From the NCBI GenBank assembly GCA_012518155.1, contig JAAYTC010000194.1, forward strand, positions 1-18,437: DNA of 18,437 nt. The letters run 5' to 3'. Numbering within the stretch: position 1 is the stretch's first letter; each line of letters starts with the position of its first letter. The position numbers and the translations under genes were made by a program. The DNA comes from Bacteroidales bacterium (GTDB lineage: Bacteria > Bacteroidota > Bacteroidia > Bacteroidales > Dysgonomonadaceae). Below, one piece after another: positions 7,477 through 15,727 of this stretch. Below the pieces are notes generated by a model, which worked only from the letters and a program-made list of their open reading frames with translations, did no database searches and was not told the origin of the DNA.

Positions 7477-8826
7477 TTATCGCTGTAACCATGGCGCGGG
7501 GTTGAGCTTATTGGTTTTTTGCCACAACTGGAAATGCATGGTCGACACCCCCGTATCGGGATCGGTAAAGATGCGGCCTAACGACTGGCCGGCGGTCACC
7601 TTATCTCCCTGCTTCACGAACAGGTCGTATATATTGGCATAGAACGTGTAATAATCGCCGTGACGCACGATTACGCACGTATTTGAGCCGGGGAACGAGA
7701 ACACTTTCGACACCTCTCCATCGAATACCGACCGGATGTTGGCACCTTGTTGCGCTTGTATATCAATCCCGTTACTGTTGGTGGTAATATTCCACTCGGA
7801 GTGCCGCTTGTTCCCAAAGGTTCCCACGATAGAAGCGGTACCCGTTACAGGCATGGGCAATCGTCCCTTGTTGGCGGCGAAATTTTTTGAAAGATTGAAC
7901 GACTCCGCGGAAGCCGTGCTCGCCCCTGCTTCGATCCGGGGGCCCGGTGCCGCACGATCGGTGGCAGTTTCTTCCCTCGCGGCCGTTTCGGCTGTTTCGG
8001 ATTTCTCGGTACGCTCCGTCTCCTTTTCGCCTCGTGCTTCAGCTATTTTTCGTCGCTCCGCCTCTTCGGCACGACGTCGTGCTTCAGCTTCGCGCTCCTG
8101 CCTCGCCACCTCTTCCGCGATCAATTTCTCGATCTGGGAATTCAGTTGATTCGCTTGTTGCTGTTTCTCACGCAATACTCGTTGAAGCTGGCGCTCTTGT
8201 CCCCGTGCCTGCTCCACCTCCGTCTGGTGGGTTTTTTCTTCACCGCGGAGCTTCTCTTGCTCTGCTTGGAGCGACGACAGGGCCTGTTCTTTCTCGACTT
8301 TCGCCAGGGCGAGTGCCTCTTTTTTTCGGCTTATTTCTTCGTTCTGCTGTTTTATTTCGTCCGCCTGCGACCGTTGCCATTTGGAGTACTCCCTCAGGTA
8401 CTGCATCCTTCGGAGCGATTCACCGAGCGACTGCCCCGACAAGATAAACAGAAGTTTATTCTGACTAAATTTTTGGTTCAGCATTCCTTGGATAGCGTTC
8501 GCGTAATTATCTTGCTTCTGCTTCAGCTCCTTGTTGAGCCGCACGATCTCGCTTTCCAATCGCGCCTCCTCCTTTCGCAGTGCTTCAATCTCCTCCCTCT
8601 GTACGTTAATCAATTCCCTGCGCGAAGCGATCTGCTTATTGATAAGATTTATGCGATCGAGAATGGTGCTGGTATGTTTTCTCACGTCCAAGTAGAGACG
8701 GTTCGTGTTCCGGATCTCTTCTTGCAAGGCTTGCTGTTGTTTCTGTAACGCTTCTATGCGCGCGTTCTGCGAGTTCGCGCCCGTGGCAATAACTACAAGC
8801 AGCAATATGAGCGTCACCTTTTTCAT
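7477..8826 (-). CDS. EnvC-like murein hydrolase activator (coiled coil plus degenerate LytM/M23 domain)
   Basis: 449 residues with a Sec signal (about 1-19). Residues 21-270 are a long Gln/Glu/Lys/Arg coiled coil with the 'LFILSGQSLGESLRRMQYL' hinge typical of EnvC homologues. A low-complexity Glu/Ala/Thr linker (about 270-325) leads to a LytM/M23 domain (about 332-449). The zinc and catalytic residues are partly lost: the first ligand His of HxxxD is Ser351 (Asp355 kept), the 'YAH' His is Asn398, and the first His of HxH is Thr429 (His431 kept). Such proteins do not cut peptidoglycan; in E. coli EnvC works with FtsEX to activate amidases during cell separation. That role is inferred here. 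The start codon overlaps the previous gene's stop by ATGA (8823-8826), so the two are probably translationally coupled. Confidence 0.9.
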   Translation of the reverse strand: MKKVTLILLLVVIATGANSQNARIEALQKQQQALQEEIRNTNRLYLDVRKHTSTILDRINLINKQIASRRELINVQREEIEALRKEEARLESEIVRLNKELKQKQDNYANAIQGMLNQKFSQNKLLFILSGQSLGESLRRMQYLREYSKWQRSQADEIKQQNEEISRKKEALALAKVEKEQALSSLQAEQEKLRGEEKTHQTEVEQARGQERQLQRVLREKQQQANQLNSQIEKLIAEEVARQEREAEARRRAEEAERRKIAEARGEKETERTEKSETAETAAREETATDRAAPGPRIEAGASTASAESFNLSKNFAANKGRLPMPVTGTASIVGTFGNKRHSEWNITTNSNGIDIQAQQGANIRSVFDGEVSKVFSFPGSNTCVIVRHGDYYTFYANIYDLFVKQGDKVTAGQSLGRIFTDPDTGVSTMHFQLWQKTNKLNPAPWLQR

Positions 8827-9671
8827 TGGCTTGGCGCGATAATTTTTATTATTTCAGAGACAGATGTTTCCGTGTAACTGTTGGGCACTTGCATCGACAG
8901 CTGTATGGGCTCGTTGATTACGATATCAGAAAAAAGCAACTCTGTGTGAATCTTCCTATTCGCGGAAGCAATCGACGCGTTCATTTTGTGCGGAAAGGTG
9001 CTCTGGTCGAGCACGGCAAAGTTACCATAGCTCCACTGTAGCGAGTATTTTTCTTTTGGTTGCATAAGGTGAGTAAAAGTGATACGATCATCCCCATCCA
9101 CGGTGAAAGAGTACTCGATCCCCGATTCAATATCTTCTGTAGTCAGGTAATAGTTCCTGTTGGAAGTACGGGTGTAGGAGAATTTTCGATAATCGGTAGG
9201 CTCTACGCTCTCTTTACCAGAAACAAAAAGGGCATTGGTAAAAACAGATTGCAAGGTATAATAATCAAAGCCAACCGGATAATGTTCCTTCAAGGAAGCA
9301 ATTGATTCTTTCACGTAACGCTTATTCATACGATCGAGGAATAACATGGTGTCAGGATCAATATAGATACGAAACATCTCCACTCCGAACAAGGGTTGTA
9401 TCGATACCTGCAACGCACTGTCCTTCACGATACGGATATTGGCTCGAGAGCTCAACGAGCGGGTACCACTCGTGAGACTCATGTTCAAACGCGCGGAAAA
9501 AGTGTTGTACGAAAAGCTTTCAGTAAGAATATCACGGAAAAGTGCATCGTGGTTCTTTTCTTCCACTGGCGTAGAGGAATAGACAATCCGTTGCTTTGAT
9601 TTACATCCCGAGAAAGTTAGCCCCAGCAGGATAAAAAACAATATCAGATAGTTGATTCGTGAAATAGTCAT
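8823..9671 (-). CDS. DUF4292 lipoprotein, possible LolA/LolB-like fold
   Basis: The frame extends upstream to an ATG at 9755, but that would overlap the TPR gene by 53 bp and place a Cys- and Lys-rich tail before the signal peptide. The ATG at 9671 gives a 282-residue protein with a proper lipoprotein signal: 'MTISRIN', a hydrophobic core and 'TFSGC' with lipidated Cys23. The residues after Cys (Lys-Ser-Lys) are not the acidic surface-export signal of Bacteroidota, so a periplasm-facing location is more likely. The body alternates short beta-strands ('FSARLNMSL', 'ANIRIVKDSALQVSI', 'EMFRIYIDPDTMLFLDRM'), the layout of DUF4292 and reminiscent of LolA/LolB half-barrels that carry acylated proteins. 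Sequence alone does not prove that. It lies 31 bp after the TPR gene and overlaps the envC-like gene by 4 bp. Family call fairly sure; function unknown. Confidence 0.85.
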   Translation of the reverse strand: MTISRINYLILFFILLGLTFSGCKSKQRIVYSSTPVEEKNHDALFRDILTESFSYNTFSARLNMSLTSGTRSLSSRANIRIVKDSALQVSIQPLFGVEMFRIYIDPDTMLFLDRMNKRYVKESIASLKEHYPVGFDYYTLQSVFTNALFVSGKESVEPTDYRKFSYTRTSNRNYYLTTEDIESGIEYSFTVDGDDRITFTHLMQPKEKYSLQWSYGNFAVLDQSTFPHKMNASIASANRKIHTELLFSDIVINEPIQLSMQVPNSYTETSVSEIIKIIAPSQ

Positions 9672-9702
9672 AGTTTTACAAAAATGTGCCATACAAGTAT
9701 TC

Positions 9703-11487
9703 TTATTCCATCTCCCCGGTTTCGATTTTGCGGAGCAACTCTTCCGAGTCGCCACCGAGCTCTTGGGCTTTTAACCACTGCTTTTTTGCCTCTTCCGGGT
9801 TGCCTGTCCGGAAAAGCACGTCGCCATAATGTTCGTACACCTCTGCCGAGGGATTTTCTTCACTATACTCGATGGCCCTTTCGATGTATATTTTTGCCAT
9901 CGTGTAGGAACCTTGCACGAACATTACCCAACCATACGTGTCGAGATAGGTCGGATTTAGTGGTTCCGCTTTTATGGTGATTCCACTCATCTGCTCCGCC
10001 TTGTCGAGATCCCGCTTTTCAAGAGACAAGTAATAGCTGTAATTGTTTAATATGGGAAGATTTTGCGGGTTGAGTTGCAACGCCCTTTCGTAGCTTTGAA
10101 ACGCTTCGTCGGCATTTCCCAAGAAATAGTTCAGGTCGGCTATCTGCCCATGGAAGTCCGACTCCACGAGGGGATTCGGGATAATGGAATTTTCAAGTCC
10201 TTCCTCGAAAACTTGCAATGCCTTTTCGTGTTGACCCAGCTGATAGTGGGATGCCCCCAAGTAAAAATAAAACTGGGGCTCTTCCGGCAGATGCTTCAAT
10301 GCTTCGGTAGTCACTTCCACGACCTTATCGAGATCTTCGTCGGGTAGAGCCACGCGAAGTATCTGTTCATAGCCTCGCGGATCGGCGGGGTTCGCGGCCG
10401 TGAATCTTTCAAACTGTTCCATGGCCGCCTCTTTATTTTCTTGGAGCAGAAGCACGTTTCCATAAATCAGGTTTAGCTGCGTATTATTGGGATACTGCTC
10501 GAATAGTGCTTCAAACAGCGTGTTCGCTTGTGTCAACTCCTGCTTTGTCTGCTGCAGGATTGCCAAGTAGCGGGTAAGGAGCTGGAGCTTAGTGTCCACG
10601 TCCATCGCGGTGCCGGTGATCGCTTTCTGCAGTTCCTCCTGAGCCGCTTTCCTGTTATTGGTTTTCTCGTAATAGTTCACCATGGCCAACACGAGGGCCG
10701 GGAATTCCGAATCAATGGCTTTTGCTCTTTCCAGGTAACGAATGGCCTCCTCGTTCTGGTTATCTTCCATGTAGAGTTCTCCCATCAACACTAAATATCT
10801 CGGATCATCCGGGTTTTTTTCGATAATCTGCCGGATCTCATCGAACGCTTGCTCCTTCTCGTCCATCATCGAGTAGAGTCGAAACTTGTTCAAGGTGAGC
10901 ACTTCCGAAATACCGGTCGATTTTTCCAATTCATTTAACGCCTTGATAGCTCTCTCGAGCTCACCATTATCGGCATAGGCATTTGCCAGTTCGAAATGGA
11001 GTTCCTGTTTTTCCGGGTAGAGCTCCAGCAACTGCTCGTAGATATCCACCACTTCTTGTTTCAACCCCAACTCTTTGCTTAACCCCGCGAGCATCATATT
11101 GTAATAGTAGTTGGGTGGATCGTAGTGGACTGCCTTTTTGAAAAAATCCAACGCTTTATTTTTCTCTTGCAGCACGTTGTAAAAGGTACCCAGTTCGATG
11201 AGCACGTTGGCATTGGTTGAATCAATCGAGTGGCAATGTCGGAGAAAATCCATCGCTTCGTCGTAGTTCCCCAGTGCTTTGGCATTCAGCGCGGCATAGA
11301 AGAAATAGTCGAACTTCCGGCGATCCTTCTCGTCGAGTACCGTCGCTTTACCCTGTTCCGATTCTACGGGCTCCTGCATTTCGTCTGCTGGAATCATTGA
11401 AATCTCAGCCCTCACCGGTGCTACGATAAATATCAGCGAGAGAAACAGTGAAGCGTAAAGCCACTTTGTATTTTTGTGTATGTACAT
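9703..11487 (-). CDS. Secreted tetratricopeptide-repeat protein
   Basis: 594 residues. An N-terminal signal peptide (Lys-Trp, hydrophobic 10-22, probable cleavage after 'VAPVRA' near 27) sends it to the periplasm or outer membrane; there is no lipobox Cys. From about residue 60 to 585 it is almost entirely TPR units, roughly 14 by eye, with typical small and aromatic positions such as 'ALNAKALGNYDEAMDFL', 'LGTFYNVLQEKNKALDFF', 'LANAYADNGELERAI', 'LGASHYQLGQHEKALQVF' and 'YGDVLFRTGNPEEAKKQW'. Such superhelices act as protein-binding scaffolds. Its position between dut and the DUF4292 and EnvC-like genes resembles a gene order common in Bacteroidales (from memory, not checked), suggesting an envelope-assembly role. 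Spacing is 32 bp after dut and 31 bp before the lipoprotein gene. The partner is not known. Confidence 0.9.
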   Translation of the reverse strand: MYIHKNTKWLYASLFLSLIFIVAPVRAEISMIPADEMQEPVESEQGKATVLDEKDRRKFDYFFYAALNAKALGNYDEAMDFLRHCHSIDSTNANVLIELGTFYNVLQEKNKALDFFKKAVHYDPPNYYYNMMLAGLSKELGLKQEVVDIYEQLLELYPEKQELHFELANAYADNGELERAIKALNELEKSTGISEVLTLNKFRLYSMMDEKEQAFDEIRQIIEKNPDDPRYLVLMGELYMEDNQNEEAIRYLERAKAIDSEFPALVLAMVNYYEKTNNRKAAQEELQKAITGTAMDVDTKLQLLTRYLAILQQTKQELTQANTLFEALFEQYPNNTQLNLIYGNVLLLQENKEAAMEQFERFTAANPADPRGYEQILRVALPDEDLDKVVEVTTEALKHLPEEPQFYFYLGASHYQLGQHEKALQVFEEGLENSIIPNPLVESDFHGQIADLNYFLGNADEAFQSYERALQLNPQNLPILNNYSYYLSLEKRDLDKAEQMSGITIKAEPLNPTYLDTYGWVMFVQGSYTMAKIYIERAIEYSEENPSAEVYEHYGDVLFRTGNPEEAKKQWLKAQELGGDSEELLRKIETGEME

Positions 11488-11519
11488 ACCTTTTTTTAAT
11501 TACGGTACAAAATTGGTGT

Positions 11520-11954
11520 TTACAGCGCGCCCGTATGTCCAAAGCCGCCAGATCCTCTTCTCGTTTCATCCAAGCTGTTCACCTCTTCCCACTCTATCGT
11601 GGCATGCTGTGCCACGACCATTTGGCAAATTCGCTCCCCATCTTGGATCGTGAAATTTTCGTTAGAGAGGTTCACGAGGATCACCCTAATTTCGCCTCGA
11701 TAATCGGAATCGATGGTTCCCGGAGAGTTAACAATGCTAATGCCATGCTTGATGGCCAGCCCACTGCGGGGCCTAATTTGCGCTTCATACCCTTCAGGAA
11801 GTTGAATGTGGATTCCCGTCGGCACAAGCGCCCTTTCAAGCGGTTTTAACACGATGGGCTGCTCCAGGCTGGCACGCAAGTCCATACCTGCTGCAGCAGC
11901 CGTGGCATATTCAGGCAACGAATGTCGGGAATTGTTCACTATTTTAATTCTCAT
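11520..11954 (-). CDS. dut: dUTP diphosphatase (dUTPase), trimeric type
   Basis: 144 residues, the usual size of homotrimeric dUTPases. All five conserved motifs are visible: motif 1 'AAAAGMDLRA' (about 18-27), motif 2 'RPRSGLAIKHGI' (about 61-72), motif 3 'NSPGTIDSDYRGEI' (about 76-89, with the catalytic Asp and the base-recognising Tyr), motif 4 'GERICQMVV' (about 105-113), and the flexible C-terminal motif 5 'RRGSGGFGHTG' (about 131-141). It hydrolyses dUTP to dUMP and pyrophosphate, keeping uracil out of DNA and supplying dUMP for thymidylate synthesis. It is the first gene of the minus-strand unit. It is divergent from the gene at 12110, with 155 bp between. No active-site residue appears to be missing. 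Confidence 0.97.
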   Translation of the reverse strand: MRIKIVNNSRHSLPEYATAAAAGMDLRASLEQPIVLKPLERALVPTGIHIQLPEGYEAQIRPRSGLAIKHGISIVNSPGTIDSDYRGEIRVILVNLSNENFTIQDGERICQMVVAQHATIEWEEVNSLDETRRGSGGFGHTGAL

Positions 11955-11982
11955 GTGCGGTAGTCATATTTATTTGGTACTG

Positions 11983-11990
11983 CGAATTTA
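11983..11990 (-). promoter_or_regulatory. Candidate -7 box of the dut promoter
   Basis: Read on the minus strand this is TAAATTCG, one mismatch from the Bacteroidetes -7 element TAnnTTTG, lying 28 bp before the dut ATG. No convincing TTTG -33 element is at the usual 19-21 bp spacing, so the call is weak. It is the best match in the divergent region on this strand. Confidence 0.4.
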
Positions 11991-12073
11991 TACAATTCCG
12001 AGGAATTAACAGTCGAATTGATGAAATTTAAGCCCTTAACCCCTTATTCTCGGGAAGAAATCGGAGAAGCGCG

Positions 12074-12104
12074 TTTCATTTGCGATGAAAAAACCATATC
12101 TTCG
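12074..12104 (+). promoter_or_regulatory. Candidate Bacteroidetes promoter giving a leaderless or near-leaderless transcript
   Basis: TATCTTCG at 12097-12104 matches TAnnTTTG at all but one position, and TTTC at 12074-12077 lies exactly 19 bp upstream, where the -33 TTTG element is expected. The next gene's ATG begins at 12110, only 5 bp after the -7 box, so transcription would start at or beside the first base of the start codon. Confidence 0.55.
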
Positions 12105-12109
12105 CGTAT

Positions 12110-12835
12110 ATGAGTGGACAAGACGACCTATTAGCAAGATTGAGGCAGACATTGGAAGAGCAGGGTATCGACTCGTTCCACATCCTTGAGGATCTCGTTC
12201 CGATTGAGGAGCAGATGGAGTATTTTCGATATTTTGACAGAATCCGCAGAGAAAACAGAGCCTTCGTCCGGGACGAAGAGGTAGCCCTTTTGTTTTCTCC
12301 CGAAGAGCCGGTAGAGCGTAAAAAGCGCAGTCTTATCCTCTTGGCATCTATTCCAGATGTAGGAGCCTATCGGTCGATTGAGACCTACCACAGTAGCCCG
12401 CTCGAACCCGAACTCAGCCACTGGGCATCCATGGCACTGGTGAGTAGCCGCATCGTGTTGAGTTCCGACCTGTCGGGTCAACAGCAGATATACATATCAT
12501 CGGGACTGGGTGGGCAGGATAAGAAACTCCGGTTTTTTTCGCTTTTTACTACCATCGATCGGCAGCCATTAACCGATTTACAGAAAGAGATCGTGACCCG
12601 GGAGTTTACTTTCCAGCTGGAGAAAGCCGACGTGATTATCGAGAAGTTCGAGATCAAGGCGAATTACTTCACGATTCAGATACTCTTTGCTTTCGATAGC
12701 GACGCGCGATCGTGCCTCGATGCTGCCGTGAACGAATGCAACCAATACGGTAACTTCCTCGATAAAAAATTCTTGTTCACCAACGTGAAAGTATTGAGTG
12801 AAGCCGAGATTAATAACTTACTGGAGAAGAAATAA
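12110..12835 (+). CDS. Uncharacterised cytoplasmic protein coupled to the sensor/regulator gene
   Basis: 241 residues; I do not recognise the family. It has no signal peptide, membrane segment or lipobox, so it should be cytoplasmic. The N-terminal ~70 residues are charged and helical ('LLARLRQTLEEQGI', 'EEQMEYFRYFDRIRRENRAFV'). The middle (about 75-150) reads as helices with a 'LILLASIPDVGAYRSIETY' segment and 'QIYISSGLGGQDKKLRFF', and the final ~90 residues look like an alpha/beta domain ('ADVIIEKFEIKANYFTIQILFAF', then 'SCLDAAVNECNQYGNFL'). No catalytic motif stands out. Codon use resembles the neighbours, so recent transfer is not indicated. Its stop is 6 bp before the regulator ATG, implying one mRNA. 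Its promoter box ends 5 bp before the ATG, so it may be translated without a leader. It could be a regulator partner or an unrelated housekeeping gene sharing the transcript. Confidence 0.85.
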   Translation: MSGQDDLLARLRQTLEEQGIDSFHILEDLVPIEEQMEYFRYFDRIRRENRAFVRDEEVALLFSPEEPVERKKRSLILLASIPDVGAYRSIETYHSSPLEPELSHWASMALVSSRIVLSSDLSGQQQIYISSGLGGQDKKLRFFSLFTTIDRQPLTDLQKEIVTREFTFQLEKADVIIEKFEIKANYFTIQILFAFDSDARSCLDAAVNECNQYGNFLDKKFLFTNVKVLSEAEINNLLEKK

Positions 12836-12841
12836 CTTCGT

Positions 12842-15727
12842 ATGCCGACCCGTAAAAAACGGTTCTTCATCTTCCTTCTTGCCGTGACTTGCACGGCAAC
12901 CACCCTTTATGCCGATGATTTAAATATCCCGTTTATCCCCCCGGTCTACAATTACACCACCAGCCACTACCGGGCAAGCAACCAGAACTGGGCTATTGCC
13001 CAAGGAAACGACGGGGTACTCTATTTTGGAAACGACAACGGCTTGCTCAGCTTCGACGGCACCAATTGGCAACTTCACACCCTCCCGAACCGGCTTTCAG
13101 TGAAATCGATCCATATCGACACGATCCATGTACCGGAACGTATCTACGTGGGGTCGTTTGAGGAGTTCGGCTATTTCGAGCGCGACTCGACCCATCAGCT
13201 GGCCTATCACTCGTTAAAGAACCTCGCTTCCGACTACACCTTTCATAACGATGAGATATGGACCATCTACCCGTTTAAGGGCAGCATCTACTTTCAGTCG
13301 TTCTCGGCATTTTTCGAGTATGACGGACAGCGGGTAAACACGACCCGCCCATCGCCCGCGGTACTCTATTTTTTTCCTTTTGGTGACACCCTATACGCGC
13401 AGTTGATTAACAGCGATTTCTATCGCTTCGATGGAAGTGATTTTCACCAAGTGGTCTCCCGGGAACAACTGAATGACGATAACGTGGTGGCGGTATTGCC
13501 GCGGGGCGATGATTGCCTGTTGGTCACCTCCAAGAGCGGGCTTTACCTCTACTCGGAACAGACATCCTCTTTAACGAAATGGCGCACTCCTTTCGATAAC
13601 GATCTGGAATCCCACAGCGTAAACCGGGCTCTTTTTACCGGAGACACCTATATTTTTGGCACCCTCAACAGCGGGCTGTTCGCCATGGATGTCGATGGAA
13701 GCATGAAGTGGCACGTGGAGCGCCATAACGGACTCAACAACAATACCGTGCTGGCACTGTTTCTCGATCGGGAACAAAATATTTGGGCGGCACTCGATAA
13801 CGGAATCTCCAATATCCGGGTACACTCTCCCCTCTCCTTTTTTGAACCAACGGATATACAGGTGGGGTTGGTCGAGGACATCCTGGTTCACGATAATGCC
13901 CTCTATTTGGCTACCAACCAAGGAATATACCATTACTCCGACAACAACAAAGCCCTTGCACGGGTCCCCGATTTCGATATCCAATCGTGGTTTATTAAAC
14001 GTTTCGGAGATCAAGTGTTCGTGGGCCATAATCAAGGCACTTCACTTTTACAGAATAATCGCGAGGTGCGTGTAGAGGGAGCCCGGACCGGGGGGATGGA
14101 TATGAAAGAGGGGATGATACACGGGAAAAACATCCTGCTCGAATCCTCCTACACGTCACTCTATATCTACCTTAAAAACGAAACCGGAGCGTGGGCTTTC
14201 AGCCACCGCGTAGAAGGTTTTTCAGATTTAATTAAAAACATTGAGATCGATCACGCGGGCAACATCTGGGCCGATCACATGTATAAAGGGGTGTATCGAT
14301 TGCGATTAGACGATGAGCTTCGAAATATCACTGAGTCGGAAAACTACCTTTCCCTCGACAGCATCGATAAGGTCCACGAGACACCGAGGAATCATCCCAT
14401 CAGGGTAATGAAATTAAGAGGGAGGCTGGTTCTGTCTGACGGAAGCCATTTTTACACCTACGACGACCTGGAGCAAAAAATTGTTCCTTTTGAGTTGCTC
14501 AATAACGACTTGCCCGGCTTTGGAGACACGCACCGGATAGTTCCGATCAATGATCAGCTGTTCTGGTTTATTCGCAACACGGAGTACGCGTTGGTTTCCT
14601 TCAACGAGAATAGGTATACCCCTATCGACCGTGTAGCGTATAGCATACTTAACAACCCACCCAACGAAGGGCGTGCTAACGTGTATGTAACCGACAACGA
14701 TGTATCGTTTCTATGTTTAAACGGAGGCATCGGCCAATACAATTTCCGGGAACAAGTGGAACAACCGGGCAGCAGCCTATCGATCGCGTCGATTGAAATT
14801 TACGACAGGAAAAGTGACAACACCTTTTATCTTGAGACGACAAAAGCAAGTACCCTTTCCTATAAACACAACCAAGTTGCATTCCATTTCGTCTATCCCG
14901 AGTTCTCTAAGAAAACGTTTCACGTGGAATGTATCCTGGAGGGATATGATAACCGGTGGATTCCTGCCAACGAGCAACTCGCCATTTTATACCAGAACCT
15001 GCCACCCGGCGAATACAACCTTAAAGCCAGAGTAGTGGACAGTTCACGAAATGAGTTATCGTCGCTTGCTTATTCGTTTCGTATAAAGAATCCATGGTAT
15101 AAAACATGGTGGGCATACCTCTCTTATATTTTATTATTGTTACTTATCGCGGGACTTTTCATCAAAGCGCATATTCGCCGGATTGTGGAAAAGAAAAACA
15201 GGCTATTCGAAGAACAGGAAAAAAAGCGCGTAGCTCAAATAGACCGACAAGAACGGGAAATCACTTCGCTAAAAAATGACCGGCTTGAAGCCGACTTGGT
15301 TTATAAAGGTAAGCAGTTAGCCAGTGCCAGCATGATGATCATCAACCACTCGGAGTTTCTTAAAGGACTCCGGACTACCATCCAATCCCAAATCCTCAAT
15401 GGCAAAATAAACCGGACCGAAGGAAACAACCTTTTAAATCAAATAAACAACAACATTACGGACGAAGCGGAATGGGACCGTTTTCAAGAGAACTTCGACC
15501 TGATTCATGAAAACTTTTTTCGAAGGTTAAAAGCCGAATACCCTTCGCTTACCCCTACCGATTTAAAATTATGTTCACTTCTCCGATTAAACTATACCAC
15601 GAAAGAGATCGCGGAGATGCTTAACCTATCAGTAAGAGGTGTGGAGACTGCACGATACCGTCTGCGGAAGAAACTGGGACTAACAGAAACCGATAATTTG
15701 GTAAATTTTATGATCGAGTTCAAATAA
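12842..15727 (+). CDS. Membrane-spanning one-component regulator: periplasmic beta-propeller, Y_Y_Y domain, LuxR-type HTH
   Basis: 961 residues. An N-terminal signal or anchor (about 5-24, 'RFFIFLLAVTCTATTLYA') precedes a periplasmic sensor of propeller repeats (about 35-640; for example 'DGVLYFGNDNGLLSFDGTNW', 'NNTVLALFLDREQNIWAALDNGI' and 'IDHAGNIWADHMYKGVYRL'). A Y_Y_Y domain follows at about 673-738 ('GYDNRWIPANEQ', 'NLPPGEYNLKARV'). One transmembrane helix spans about 756-775, then a cytoplasmic coiled coil (about 777-895). A LuxR/GerE-type HTH ends the protein (about 903-947: 'LTPTDLKLCSLLRLNYTTKEIAEMLNLS', 'GVETARYRLRKKLGL'). There is no histidine kinase, receiver or HATPase, so it is a one-step transmembrane regulator rather than a hybrid two-component system. 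It lies 6 bp after an unknown gene and directly upstream of a susC-like gene, its likely target. The ligand, perhaps a glycan or peptide, is not evident. Confidence 0.9.
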   Translation: MPTRKKRFFIFLLAVTCTATTLYADDLNIPFIPPVYNYTTSHYRASNQNWAIAQGNDGVLYFGNDNGLLSFDGTNWQLHTLPNRLSVKSIHIDTIHVPERIYVGSFEEFGYFERDSTHQLAYHSLKNLASDYTFHNDEIWTIYPFKGSIYFQSFSAFFEYDGQRVNTTRPSPAVLYFFPFGDTLYAQLINSDFYRFDGSDFHQVVSREQLNDDNVVAVLPRGDDCLLVTSKSGLYLYSEQTSSLTKWRTPFDNDLESHSVNRALFTGDTYIFGTLNSGLFAMDVDGSMKWHVERHNGLNNNTVLALFLDREQNIWAALDNGISNIRVHSPLSFFEPTDIQVGLVEDILVHDNALYLATNQGIYHYSDNNKALARVPDFDIQSWFIKRFGDQVFVGHNQGTSLLQNNREVRVEGARTGGMDMKEGMIHGKNILLESSYTSLYIYLKNETGAWAFSHRVEGFSDLIKNIEIDHAGNIWADHMYKGVYRLRLDDELRNITESENYLSLDSIDKVHETPRNHPIRVMKLRGRLVLSDGSHFYTYDDLEQKIVPFELLNNDLPGFGDTHRIVPINDQLFWFIRNTEYALVSFNENRYTPIDRVAYSILNNPPNEGRANVYVTDNDVSFLCLNGGIGQYNFREQVEQPGSSLSIASIEIYDRKSDNTFYLETTKASTLSYKHNQVAFHFVYPEFSKKTFHVECILEGYDNRWIPANEQLAILYQNLPPGEYNLKARVVDSSRNELSSLAYSFRIKNPWYKTWWAYLSYILLLLLIAGLFIKAHIRRIVEKKNRLFEEQEKKRVAQIDRQEREITSLKNDRLEADLVYKGKQLASASMMIINHSEFLKGLRTTIQSQILNGKINRTEGNNLLNQINNNITDEAEWDRFQENFDLIHENFFRRLKAEYPSLTPTDLKLCSLLRLNYTTKEIAEMLNLSVRGVETARYRLRKKLGLTETDNLVNFMIEFK

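Noticed and set aside
8146..8748. 200-codon plus-strand frame opposite the envC-like coiled coil
   Set aside because: A Leu/Phe-rich translation produced by the complement of Gln/Glu/Lys codons; not a membrane protein gene.
9672..9755. Upstream extension of the DUF4292 gene to the ATG at 9755
   Set aside because: It overlaps the end of the TPR gene and would put 28 polar residues before a clear lipoprotein signal; the ATG at 9671 fits better.
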